Below the pieces are notes generated by a model. The model was not told the origin of the DNA, did no database searches, and worked only from the letters and a program-made list of their open reading frames with translations. Below, piece by piece: positions 45,606 to 54,265 of a DNA stretch of 64,000 bases. Every line of letters begins with the position of its first letter. Position 1 is the stretch's first letter. Source of the stretch: Halopseudomonas nanhaiensis. Its GTDB lineage: Bacteria; Pseudomonadota; Gammaproteobacteria; Pseudomonadales; Pseudomonadaceae. The stretch covers positions 2,731,167-2,795,166 of the forward strand of contig NZ_CP073751.1 in NCBI RefSeq assembly GCF_020025155.1. Reading direction: 5' to 3'. Both the position numbers and the translations under genes were made by a program.

Positions 45606-47621
45606 TCAGACGCGGAATGCGCTGATGATCCGCTGCAACTCGGTCACCAGCTGCGTCATCCGGCCGCTGGATTGCTCAGCCTGCACCGCACCGGCGGCGG
45701 TGCGTTCGCCTGCATGGTTGATCTCCACGATATTCTGATCGATATCATGGCTGACCGCCGTCTGCTCTTCGGCCGCAGCGGCGATCTGCTGGCTCTGGTC
45801 GACGATCAGATTGACTGCACTGAGGATATTGTCCAGCGCGGCGCGCACCTTCTGCGAAGCGTCGACCGTGGCACTGGTCATGCTGTGACTGCTGCCCATG
45901 GCCTTGACTGCAGCGCCCACGCCGTCCTGCAGCCGTACGATCATCTGTTCGATTTCTTCGGTCGATTGCTGGGTGCGGCGCGCCAGTGTCCGCACCTCGT
46001 CGGCGACCACAGCGAATCCACGGCCCTGCTCTCCGGCCCGCGCAGCCTCGATCGCCGCATTCAAGGCGAGCAAATTGGTCTGTTCGGCGACGCCCTTGAT
46101 GACGTCCAGCACACGACTGATCGAGGCGCTGTCGTCGGCCAACCGGTTGATCACCTTGACCGAGTTGTCGATTTCCCCAGCCAGCTTTTCGATACCCTGC
46201 ACGGAGGAAGCGACCAGCCTCTGTCCATCGAGGGTTTCGGCATTGACCCGCTCGGCATTGGTCACCGCCAGCGCGGCACTGCGCGCAACCTCCTGCGAGG
46301 TAGCGGCCATTTCGTTCATCGCAGTAGCGACCTGCTCAATCTGGCTGCGTTGTGAAGCGACGGCCTGGCTGCTCTCTGCAGCGACACCTTCGACCTGACG
46401 CGACTGGTCCTGCACCTGTCCGGAGGTTTCACTGACCTGCTGAATCAACCCGCGGATGCGGCTGACGGTATCGTTGAACTCGCGGGCAAGCGCGCCCAGC
46501 TCGTCCCGGCTGTCGACCTCGACACGCACGGTCATGTCGCCGCCGGCTACCTGGTTCATCAGAGCAGACAGTCGGCTCAGCGTCCGGCGGGTCGCGACAT
46601 AGAAGCCGAGGTACAGATAGACGATCAGTGCAAGCACCACCACCAGGGCAATGATCAGTCCGACCATTGATTGAGTGTTCTTGCCCAGACGTTGATCGAG
46701 CACCAGCTCCAGCGAGTTGAAGATTTCCTGATTCAACGCGTAGGTCTTGTCGATCTCACCGGTGATGGTCTGGAAATAGGCCGACCAGCTCCCTTCAAGC
46801 GCGTTGGCAAGCACGATTTCCTCTTCGAACAGCACCTGGCTGGCTGCCAGGGTCGCCAGACTCTCCCGCGCCACCGGCTGCAACGACGCCAACGCCGGAT
46901 CTGCCAGCGCGAGTCCGAGAATCTGCTCATAGTCCGCCGAGAGTCGCTGAAGCACCTCGATCAGGTCATCCATAGCGCGACTGGCATCGGAATTGAGGTA
47001 GCCCAGCCCCATTGAATAGGCGCCGACGGCACGGCCCTGGCCGATCGCCTGGGTCACCTGGGGCGTGACGTTGATCAGTAGATCGTTAAGTTGACGTACG
47101 TTGCGATCATAGTCCTGCGGCAGCCCGGCATAGGCAGCGGCAAAGCTCAGCAACGAAGCGGCTTCGCCGAACGCCTGGGCCGACAGCGACCCACGGTTGC
47201 GTACCGACTCCGTTCCGATACGGGTGTAGCTGGCTACCAGCTCGTCACGCTTGGCGATGAGGTCCCGCGTGCCCTCACTACCCGGATCCAGGGGGAGTGC
47301 CTTGAGCGCATCAACCACCTGATTGCGCAGCGTCTGTGTGCGGCTTTCGAGTTCCGCCGCATGCTCGCCCTGGCTGAGCTGATCGAGGACCATGTCCAGA
47401 TCCCGCAGCGTCTCGGCATCACGGAGCAACTGGCTGGTCTGACGTAGTAACGCCATGCTGTCCAGCGCGTGCTGGGTCATCTGCACGCGCTCATAGGCCT
47501 GCTGAACCACCATGCCGCTGATGATGATCAGGGGCACGAAGCACAGCATGCTGATCAGACAGAACTTCATCCCGTAACCGAGCCGGTTCATCAACGCGAT
47601 CGCTGGCGCCAGAAAACTCAT
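45606..47621 (-). CDS. Methyl-accepting chemotaxis protein
   Basis: A 671-residue chemoreceptor. Membrane segments lie at about 20-40 and 320-343, bounding a large helical periplasmic sensor with no clear Cache fold. A HAMP domain follows, then the signalling tip with [20 protein letters not shown]. The start at 47621 has GAGGAGAG upstream. A FliA promoter lies at 47778-47804. It matches the chemotaxis transducer beside ampE in P. aeruginosa (PA4520). The ligand is unknown. Confidence 0.93.
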   Translation of the reverse strand: MSFLAPAIALMNRLGYGMKFCLISMLCFVPLIIISGMVVQQAYERVQMTQHALDSMALLRQTSQLLRDAETLRDLDMVLDQLSQGEHAAELESRTQTLRNQVVDALKALPLDPGSEGTRDLIAKRDELVASYTRIGTESVRNRGSLSAQAFGEAASLLSFAAAYAGLPQDYDRNVRQLNDLLINVTPQVTQAIGQGRAVGAYSMGLGYLNSDASRAMDDLIEVLQRLSADYEQILGLALADPALASLQPVARESLATLAASQVLFEEEIVLANALEGSWSAYFQTITGEIDKTYALNQEIFNSLELVLDQRLGKNTQSMVGLIIALVVVLALIVYLYLGFYVATRRTLSRLSALMNQVAGGDMTVRVEVDSRDELGALAREFNDTVSRIRGLIQQVSETSGQVQDQSRQVEGVAAESSQAVASQRSQIEQVATAMNEMAATSQEVARSAALAVTNAERVNAETLDGQRLVASSVQGIEKLAGEIDNSVKVINRLADDSASISRVLDVIKGVAEQTNLLALNAAIEAARAGEQGRGFAVVADEVRTLARRTQQSTEEIEQMIVRLQDGVGAAVKAMGSSHSMTSATVDASQKVRAALDNILSAVNLIVDQSQQIAAAAEEQTAVSHDIDQNIVEINHAGERTAAGAVQAEQSSGRMTQLVTELQRIISAFRV

Positions 47622-47777
47622 CACATCCGCTCTCCTCGTAATTCTGTCGCGCCGGCTGACTGGGAAAACCGGACGGACGGGTTGCCACGCGCCAATGCTG
47701 ACGGGGCGGCAGGTCAATCTCTAGACGAAGGCTATATGATGCCTTATCGCCATCAATCGGATTGTCTCATACTGATG

Positions 47778-47804
47778 CTATCGGCGGCAGCGCAGGGTTC
47801 TTTA
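47778..47804 (-). promoter_or_regulatory. Sigma-28 (FliA) promoter of the chemoreceptor gene
   Basis: Read leftward: TAAA (47804-47801), 15-base spacer, GCCGATAG (47785-47778). This matches TAAA-N15-GCCGATAA except at the last base. The TAAA overlaps the ampE stop codon, and the start of the chemoreceptor is 157 bases further on. Confidence 0.75.
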
Positions 47805-48620
47805 GCCGACGAGCGAGAGGAAAGCGATGAAAACCGCCCACACCAGCAGGGCGTACAGGAGTAGCCGGCGGGTGGCTGAGAAATGCGACGTGGCTTCGGC
47901 GACCGGGCCCAGCGAGGCTTCGATCAGCTCGCCGACCACCTGGCTGGATGGGGTATCCCAGTCGGTGAAGCGGCGACGCAGACATTCCCACGTCGCCCGG
48001 AACCGCCCTACCACGGCCAGACTCATTCCCAGCAGGCGTAGCGGCAGCCAGTCAAGCGCCTGCACCGCCTCCGCGGCAGCCGTGCTCCCGTCTCTGGCGC
48101 GCTCGCTTGCACTGCGGGCAAGTGCGTAGCCCAGCGCGGCAACAGGCCCCAGCAACAGGTACCAGAACGCCGGAACGAAATAGCCGCGTAATGCTTCAAG
48201 CCCGAGATGCCCCCGTACCACCTTGCCGAGCTCCTCAGTGTTTTCGGCCCGAATCGACCAATCCCGCTCGGCTATGAGCGCAGCAGCCTGTTGATCGCCG
48301 CGCTGCCAGGCGCGCTCGATCGAGCGGCTCATCGCACCCAGAGGGTCCTTGCGACTGACGCAGGCCAGCAGCATCACCACATGCAGGGCGAGCGTAAGCA
48401 GACCGTAGGCCACGCCCTCAATCAGCCAGAGTGCTGCAATCAGCAGTAACAGCGGGAGGGCGACTGCCAACCCGAGCCAGATCACCGCGAAGCGAGGCCG
48501 GCCATCTGCCAGATCCGCTGACTTGTCGACCCAGCGTCCGACCGGGTCTGAAGGCAACCCGGTGCGCCAGGGCGTGCCCCAACAGACCAGCGCCGTGATG
48601 CACAGCGTCAGAAAATTCAT
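47802..48620 (-). CDS. ampE: Regulatory signalling modulator AmpE
   Basis: A 272-residue inner-membrane protein. The N-terminus MNFLTLCITALVCW and the segments FAVIWLGLAVALPLLLLIAALWLIEG and YFVPAFWYLLLGPVAALGYALAR suit AmpE, which resembles CobD-type membrane proteins. It is linked to beta-lactamase induction and peptidoglycan recycling, but its biochemical role is unclear. Its ATG overlaps the ampD stop by one base (TGATG), so the two are coupled. Confidence 0.9.
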   Translation of the reverse strand: MNFLTLCITALVCWGTPWRTGLPSDPVGRWVDKSADLADGRPRFAVIWLGLAVALPLLLLIAALWLIEGVAYGLLTLALHVVMLLACVSRKDPLGAMSRSIERAWQRGDQQAAALIAERDWSIRAENTEELGKVVRGHLGLEALRGYFVPAFWYLLLGPVAALGYALARSASERARDGSTAAAEAVQALDWLPLRLLGMSLAVVGRFRATWECLRRRFTDWDTPSSQVVGELIEASLGPVAEATSHFSATRRLLLYALLVWAVFIAFLSLVG

Positions 48621-49192
48621 CAGCGACCGGTCTCGTTGTGCGGCCGGGGCAGTGAACACAGATAGCGGCGCCAGTCGAAACACACGCCCGGATCGGTCTT
48701 GCGGCCGCGTGCGATATGCTCGTGTCCGGTAACCCGGTAGGGCGTAATCTCGGGAAAGCGGCGCATGAGCGCGTCGCTGAGGCGGGTTAGCGTGGCGTAC
48801 TGTTCATCGGTGAACGGCGTGTCGTCCGTTCCCTCCAGCTCGACGCCTACGGAGAAGTCGTTGCAGTCCGGACGCCCGCCATGGTGCGAAGCCCCGGCAT
48901 GCCAGGCGCGATCCAGGCAGGAAACGAATTGAGTGAGACTGCCGGTACGCTCGATGAGAAAATGCGCGGATACGCGAAGCGCAACGATTCCGGCGAAATA
49001 GGGATGAACATCCGGATCGAGATGGCCGGTGAAGAATTCCTGCACATGGCCACCGCCGAACTGACCCGGCGGCAGGCTGATATTGTGGATCACCAGCAGC
49101 GAAACCGTCTCGCCTACCGGACGCTCATTGAAATGCGCTGAGGGACACCGCAGCACCCCCTCGACCCAGCCATCGTCCGCTACCTGCATCAT
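48620..49192 (-). CDS. ampD: 1,6-anhydro-N-acetylmuramyl-L-alanine amidase AmpD
   Basis: A 190-residue cytoplasmic zinc amidase. The ligand regions are LLVIHNISLPP (His), SHHGGRPDCNDFSVGVELEG, and TGHEHIARGRKTDPGVCFDW with His, Lys and Asp. It removes stem peptides from anhydro-muropeptides brought in by AmpG; its loss derepresses AmpC in bacteria that have it. Two tandem ATGs open the frame (49192, 49189). It precedes ampE directly. Confidence 0.94.
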   Translation of the reverse strand: MMQVADDGWVEGVLRCPSAHFNERPVGETVSLLVIHNISLPPGQFGGGHVQEFFTGHLDPDVHPYFAGIVALRVSAHFLIERTGSLTQFVSCLDRAWHAGASHHGGRPDCNDFSVGVELEGTDDTPFTDEQYATLTRLSDALMRRFPEITPYRVTGHEHIARGRKTDPGVCFDWRRYLCSLPRPHNETGR

Positions 49193-49254
49193 ACCCGTCT
49201 GCCGCCAAGCAAAAGCCTATGCTAGCAGGCGGCGATGCAGGACGCATCTGCCTG

Positions 49255-51573
49255 TCAGGTACGGGTGGACTGCAGCTTGCGCAGATTGCCGATGACCGAC
49301 TCCAGCGCCCGGTCGAACAACTGGTTGTCATTCAGCAGACGGACCAGACCGGCGTCATAATGGCGATGCAGCGCCGGCTGGGTGAACTCCGCCACCTTCA
49401 TGCCGTTACGATTGACGAAAATGTACTTGCCGCTGAAGCTGATGATGGCCGCGAGCTTGCAGCGCTGCGCCGGCTGTCCTTCGGCGATCACCAACTCGAA
49501 CCACGAGCCAGGGTGCAGAGCATCGACCCAGGCAGAAGCGCTGACGCTCGGCAGATCATCGATAGTCTGTACTTCCGGCTGAGCAGGGGGCGCTTCCATC
49601 ACTGGCTCGGCTACCAGCACAGGCTGGAAGTCGGCCTCGACGACCTTGTTCACCGGCGGGGTCGGAGCAACCTGCGTCTCCACCGCAGGCTGCGGCTCGC
49701 CAGCATCGGCAAGGTAAGACGGAGCGGGCTCGGCAAGATCGGCCGGCGGCGAAGTACGAACAACCTGGCTATCTGCCACCGGCAGGATGCTCTGCTGGAG
49801 CAACGCCAGGCGATCGAGCAGCGGTGCACTCTGAGCCTCGTCCTGACCAATCAGTAGCAAGCCATTGCGCAGGGCACGGATCACCCGCTCATTGAGCGCG
49901 ACGCGCTCGGCTGCACTGCTGCTGCCCAGAGGCTCCACCGAGTCGAGGGTGCGCCTGGCAGTAGTGACGACATCCTTCCAGGCTGAGGAGTCAGCACCTT
50001 CCCGGAGCCAGGTGATCTGCATGACCGGGCTCCAGGTGTCTCGGAGCAGGTCGACAACAAACACCGGCAGCGTCCGGCCGACCATCAGTCGGTTGAGCTC
50101 CAGGCCCACCTCGCGCCGCGCAGCGTCGACCTTGGCGCGGCCCTCTTCGGCATCACGCGTGCGCTGTTCGAGACGCTCGGAGCGGCGCTGCTCGACACGA
50201 ACGAAGTCCGCGAGCTCATCGTGCATCCGCTCGAACACCTGAGAGGTCGGCGCAGGATCATCGAGCAGCTTGCCAACGATGCCTTCGAGGAGGTTGTACA
50301 ACTGATCCTTGCGCAGATCGTCCTGATCGCTCCAGCCCATGGTTGCGCGGGCTATCTCGTTCAACAGCCGTCGAGCCGGGTGGCCCGATCGATTGAAGAA
50401 ACTCTTGTCGGCGATGGCAACGCGCAACAGCGGCAGCTGCAGACGCCCGACCAGTGCCTTCAGCGCAGCGGGCAAATTCGGGTCATCGAGAATGAAGTCG
50501 AACAGCATGGAAACAAGACTGATGACGTCGTCGTCTACCCGCGCCACGCTGCGCACCTGTCCAGTCTCGTGGCGCTGACGGTCTAGAGCCTGATGCAGGC
50601 CCTGGCGAAGATCGCGGATCGAGCGCGTGCCGCTGTTCTCGCCCGGCAACCGGGACAGCAAGCCGAGCAGCTCCTGAGTCTGCATCGGCGTACCGCCGCT
50701 GGAGCCAAGGCCGGAGAGTGCCACATCGCCGCTGGCGTGGCGCCAGCTGCCGATAAGCTCGCTGAACATGGACAGCACTTGCTCGTTATCGCCACCGGTT
50801 GCAGCACCCTCCCCGCCAGCGCCCTGTCCACGGCTGCCGCCGTGTCCGCTTCTAGCCGGCTGCGCCGGGACGCCGCTGAGTTTCAGGTCTGGCATCACAC
50901 CGGCGCCGATCAGCAGACCGTTGGCGTCTTCATAGAGGTTGTCGACACGGTTGAGCACATAGCGCTCGAAGAGCTTGAGGACGATCAGCTTGACCTTGAT
51001 GTTCAGACCCAGCGGTGCGTAGCCCTGTACGAAAATGTCGGCAAGCGAACCGGGCCCTAGCGGATTGCTGCGGTCGTCAATCTGCGACTTGATCAGACTG
51101 TTCATGCGCGTTGCCAGATGACTGAGCGCGGCGCGGTTACGCAGTGACGCGCGACCGACCATGCCATCCAGAGCCACCGTCTGCTCCAGGTCATCGTGCT
51201 GAACGAGTGACAGGCTGTCGAGCTCAAATGCCGAGCTAGCCGGCGGCTGGGGCCGCTCGCTCTGATTCATCTCGTCGAGCAGCGTCATGAGACTATTCAG
51301 ACAGGTGCGCTCAAGCGCATGGCGCTGCAGGCGAATCTGCCGCATCGCCTCGAAGTACATGGATTGTTCGGTGTTGCTGCCGGCCTTGTCGGCCATTTCA
51401 AAAAGACTGTCGTCGGCGTTATCGAACAGCTCGCCAAGCGCAGACTTGAAGAACACCAGGGCGTGCTCACGGACCGGAACCAAAGGTGCTGGCAGCTGCA
51501 GCGCACGGCCACTGCCCATTCCCGCACGATTATTCCCTGGCGCGATGGGAACGACTTTCCGATCCTGTGTCAT
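49255..51573 (-). CDS. DUF1631 family protein
   Basis: A 772-residue protein of the DUF1631 family, the counterpart of PA4523, which lies between ampD and nadC in P. aeruginosa. It is largely helical, with a coiled-coil segment (EQRRSERLEQRTRDAEEGRAK) and a proline/valine-rich linker around 630-690. The last 100 residues form a compact beta-rich domain (GSWFELVIAEGQPAQRCKLAAI) that recalls PilZ domains, though no RxxxR motif is evident. Function unknown; PilZ-like tails suggest second-messenger or envelope signalling. The ATG at 51573 follows CCGGAGATC. Confidence 0.82.
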   Translation of the reverse strand: MTQDRKVVPIAPGNNRAGMGSGRALQLPAPLVPVREHALVFFKSALGELFDNADDSLFEMADKAGSNTEQSMYFEAMRQIRLQRHALERTCLNSLMTLLDEMNQSERPQPPASSAFELDSLSLVQHDDLEQTVALDGMVGRASLRNRAALSHLATRMNSLIKSQIDDRSNPLGPGSLADIFVQGYAPLGLNIKVKLIVLKLFERYVLNRVDNLYEDANGLLIGAGVMPDLKLSGVPAQPARSGHGGSRGQGAGGEGAATGGDNEQVLSMFSELIGSWRHASGDVALSGLGSSGGTPMQTQELLGLLSRLPGENSGTRSIRDLRQGLHQALDRQRHETGQVRSVARVDDDVISLVSMLFDFILDDPNLPAALKALVGRLQLPLLRVAIADKSFFNRSGHPARRLLNEIARATMGWSDQDDLRKDQLYNLLEGIVGKLLDDPAPTSQVFERMHDELADFVRVEQRRSERLEQRTRDAEEGRAKVDAARREVGLELNRLMVGRTLPVFVVDLLRDTWSPVMQITWLREGADSSAWKDVVTTARRTLDSVEPLGSSSAAERVALNERVIRALRNGLLLIGQDEAQSAPLLDRLALLQQSILPVADSQVVRTSPPADLAEPAPSYLADAGEPQPAVETQVAPTPPVNKVVEADFQPVLVAEPVMEAPPAQPEVQTIDDLPSVSASAWVDALHPGSWFELVIAEGQPAQRCKLAAIISFSGKYIFVNRNGMKVAEFTQPALHRHYDAGLVRLLNDNQLFDRALESVIGNLRKLQSTRT

Positions 51574-51947
51574 GACTGATCTCCGGACAAGTGTCACTTG
51601 TCTTTCAGCGGCGCCTGATTGCTCGTTCCTGAGCGTCCTTCCATTTTCCGACGATTATCTGGCGTCAATATTCGCAGTATACAGAATTTTGATTTCGTGC
51701 CAGTTCTTTCATCCTGATTGTCGACGTAGATCACAGAATAGACGCTCACGGGCGCACACCGCGGGTTTCGACGCATTCATGTAACAATTCGACGATCACA
51801 GGCAGGCCGCGAACAGCCAAGCCGTCCATGCTGTTGTCAGCTTGCGGATGGCCTGCAAAAGTCCAGCATGGTCAGTCCCTTAGCCGCGTTTTGCTGCCCA
51901 AGGACAGCGGCGCCGTCGAACTATAACAACTCTGGAGAGCTGCATTA
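51574..51947. other. Intergenic region before the alanine/glycine symporter
   Basis: 374 bases between divergent genes. It should hold both promoters. A TATAAC at 51923-51928 lies too near the start to be used with a good leader, and no matching -35 was found. I see no tRNA, hairpin terminator or credible reading frame. Confidence 0.4.
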
Positions 51948-53312
51948 ATGGAATCACTCATTGGCGCTATCAACGCCATCAACGGTGTTGTCTGGGGCCC
52001 GGCAATGCTGGCCCTGCTGGCCGGTACGGGACTCTATCTGACCCTCGGGCTGAAGGTCATCCCGCAGCGCAAGCTGGTGTACGGCTTCAAGATGCTATGG
52101 CGCGGTCGAAAGAGCACCGAGGACGGTGACATCAGCCCTTTCAACGCATTGATGACTGCACTGTCCGCCACGGTAGGCACCGGCAACATTGCCGGCGTGG
52201 CTACTGCACTGTTCTTTGGCGGCCCGGGCGCGCTGTTCTGGATGTGGCTGATCGCCCTGGTCGGCATGGCGACCAAGTTCTGCGAAGCCTCGCTGGCCGT
52301 GCACTTTCGTGAAAAGGACGCGCATGGTCGCCACGTCGGCGGTCCGATGTACTACATCAAGAACGGTCTGGGCGCGAAATGGAAGTGGCTGGGGGTACTG
52401 TTCGCGGTATTCGGCATGCTGGCCGGATTCGGCATCGGCAACACCATCCAGTCCAACTCTGTCGCAGACGCGCTGGAAAGCACCTTTGGCGTGCAGCCGC
52501 TGGTGACCGGCATCGTCATTGCCGTACTGGTTGCGCTGGTGCTGATCGGCGGCATCAAGCGCATCGGTGACGTCGCCGGCAAGCTGGTGCCGATCATGGC
52601 GCTGTTTTACGTGGGTGGCGGCCTGATCATTCTGATCATGCATGCCGACCGCATCCCTGATGCATTCGGGCTGATCTTCTATCACGCCTTCAATCCCATC
52701 GCTGCAGCGGGCGGCTTCGCCGGTGCGACCATCTGGGCCGCCATCCGCTTCGGTGTGGCGCGCGGCGTGTTTTCCAACGAGGCTGGTCTGGGTAGTGCAC
52801 CTATCGCCCACGCAGCGGCTCAAACCAACAACCCGATCCGTCAGGGCACCGTGGCCATGCTGGGCACCTTCATTGATACCATCGTCATCTGCTCGATCAC
52901 CGGTCTGGTGATCCTGGTGACCGGCGCCTGGCAGAGCGGTGAGAACGGTGCATCGCTGTCGGCGTACGCTTTCAACGAAGGTCTGCCGGGCGGCTGGGGG
53001 CAGTACATCGTCAGTATCGGTCTGGCCATCTTTGCCTTCACCACCATTATCGGCTGGAGCTTTTACGGGGAAAAGTGCACGCAGTTCCTGTTTGGCGAGA
53101 AGTCCAACATACCGTTTCGCGTGCTGTGGATCATCGCCATTCCCCTTGGCACGCTGCCGGGAATCGATCTGGGCAGTCTGTGGCTGGTCGCCGATACACT
53201 GAACGCGATGATGGCCATCCCCAACCTGATCGCACTGCTGCTGCTCAGCCCAGTGGTATTCAAACTGGCTCGCGATTACTTCAACGATCCGGCCAACAGC
53301 TTCAAGCGCTGA
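51948..53312 (+). CDS. Alanine/glycine:cation symporter (AgcS/AlsT family)
   Basis: A 454-residue sodium-coupled amino acid symporter with about eleven helices. Signature segments are ALSATVGTGNIAGVATALFFGGPGALFWMW, GGPMYYIKNGL and RGVFSNEAGLGSAPIAHAAA. It imports alanine or glycine. GGAGAG lies nine bases before the ATG. It lies between the DUF1631 gene and nadC; in P. aeruginosa those two are adjacent, so this gene looks added. A good terminator follows. Confidence 0.92.
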   Translation: MESLIGAINAINGVVWGPAMLALLAGTGLYLTLGLKVIPQRKLVYGFKMLWRGRKSTEDGDISPFNALMTALSATVGTGNIAGVATALFFGGPGALFWMWLIALVGMATKFCEASLAVHFREKDAHGRHVGGPMYYIKNGLGAKWKWLGVLFAVFGMLAGFGIGNTIQSNSVADALESTFGVQPLVTGIVIAVLVALVLIGGIKRIGDVAGKLVPIMALFYVGGGLIILIMHADRIPDAFGLIFYHAFNPIAAAGGFAGATIWAAIRFGVARGVFSNEAGLGSAPIAHAAAQTNNPIRQGTVAMLGTFIDTIVICSITGLVILVTGAWQSGENGASLSAYAFNEGLPGGWGQYIVSIGLAIFAFTTIIGWSFYGEKCTQFLFGEKSNIPFRVLWIIAIPLGTLPGIDLGSLWLVADTLNAMMAIPNLIALLLLSPVVFKLARDYFNDPANSFKR

Positions 53313-53321
53313 CCCGTCAGC

Positions 53322-53349
53322 TACCCGCCCGGTCCCGGGCGGGTATTTT
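53322..53349 (+). terminator. Rho-independent terminator of the symporter gene
   Basis: An 11-bp GC-rich stem TACCCGCCCGG / CCGGGCGGGTA (53322-53345) with a two-base loop by strict pairing, followed by TTTT. It begins nine bases after the stop. Confidence 0.85.
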
Positions 53350-53402
53350 CATGTTGATCGGTTATACTCGCCGCCATCATCCGATACGCGACGAGAGCTC
53401 CC

Positions 53403-54251
53403 ATGCCGAACCTCACCCTCGACAGTCTGCAGGCGACGATTCGCGATGACGTGGCCCGCGCACTGGCCGAGGACATCGGCAGCGGCGACATCACCGCAGC
53501 GCTGATTCCCGCCGAGAGACAGGCGTCCGCCACCATCATCAGCCGCGAGCCGGCGACCCTTGCCGGCACCGCGTGGGCGAACGAAGTCTTCCGCCAGGTG
53601 AGTCCGGCGATAGCGGTGGAGTGGCGCGCCGCCGATGGCGACCGACTGCAGCCCAATGATCCTTTTTGTATCCTGCGTGGACCGGCCCGTGCCCTGCTGA
53701 CCGCCGAGCGCAGCGCGCTGAACTTCCTGCAGATGCTATCCGCTACCGCAACGCGCAGCCGCTATTTCGCCCATCTGGTTGAGGGTACCGGCGTGCGCCT
53801 TCTGGATACGCGCAAGACGCTCCCGGGCCTGCGGATGGCACAGAAGTATTCCGTCACCTGCGGCGGCTGCGACAACCATCGGATCGGGTTGTACGACGCA
53901 TTTCTGATCAAGGAGAACCACATCGCAGCCTGCGGCGGTATCGCCCAGGCAATACAGCAGGCCCATGTCATTGCGCCGGGCAAGCCGGTAGAGGTGGAAG
54001 TGGAGAGCCTGGATGAACTGCGCCAGGCGCTGGAGGCCGGCGCGGATATCATCATGCTGGATGAACTGAGCGATGCCGATATGCGCACAGCGGTCGAGAT
54101 CACCGCCGGGCGCGCCAAGCTGGAAGCGTCCGGTGGCATTACCGAGAGCAACCTGCGCAGTGTCGCCGAGACCGGGGTCGACTACATCTCGATCGGCAGC
54201 CTGACCAAGGATATCAAGGCTGTCGACCTGTCGATGCGACTGAGCATGTGA
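53403..54251 (+). CDS. nadC: Nicotinate-nucleotide pyrophosphorylase (carboxylating) NadC
   Basis: A 282-residue quinolinate phosphoribosyltransferase of de novo NAD synthesis. The segments [45 protein letters not shown] and [10 protein letters not shown] carry the family's substrate-binding Arg, Lys and Glu residues. The C-terminus has [28 protein letters not shown]. The chemoreceptor-ampE-ampD-DUF1631-nadC set follows P. aeruginosa order, interrupted by the symporter gene. Confidence 0.97.
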   Translation: MPNLTLDSLQATIRDDVARALAEDIGSGDITAALIPAERQASATIISREPATLAGTAWANEVFRQVSPAIAVEWRAADGDRLQPNDPFCILRGPARALLTAERSALNFLQMLSATATRSRYFAHLVEGTGVRLLDTRKTLPGLRMAQKYSVTCGGCDNHRIGLYDAFLIKENHIAACGGIAQAIQQAHVIAPGKPVEVEVESLDELRQALEAGADIIMLDELSDADMRTAVEITAGRAKLEASGGITESNLRSVAETGVDYISIGSLTKDIKAVDLSMRLSM

Positions 54252-54265
54252 AGCGGTGCGCAATG

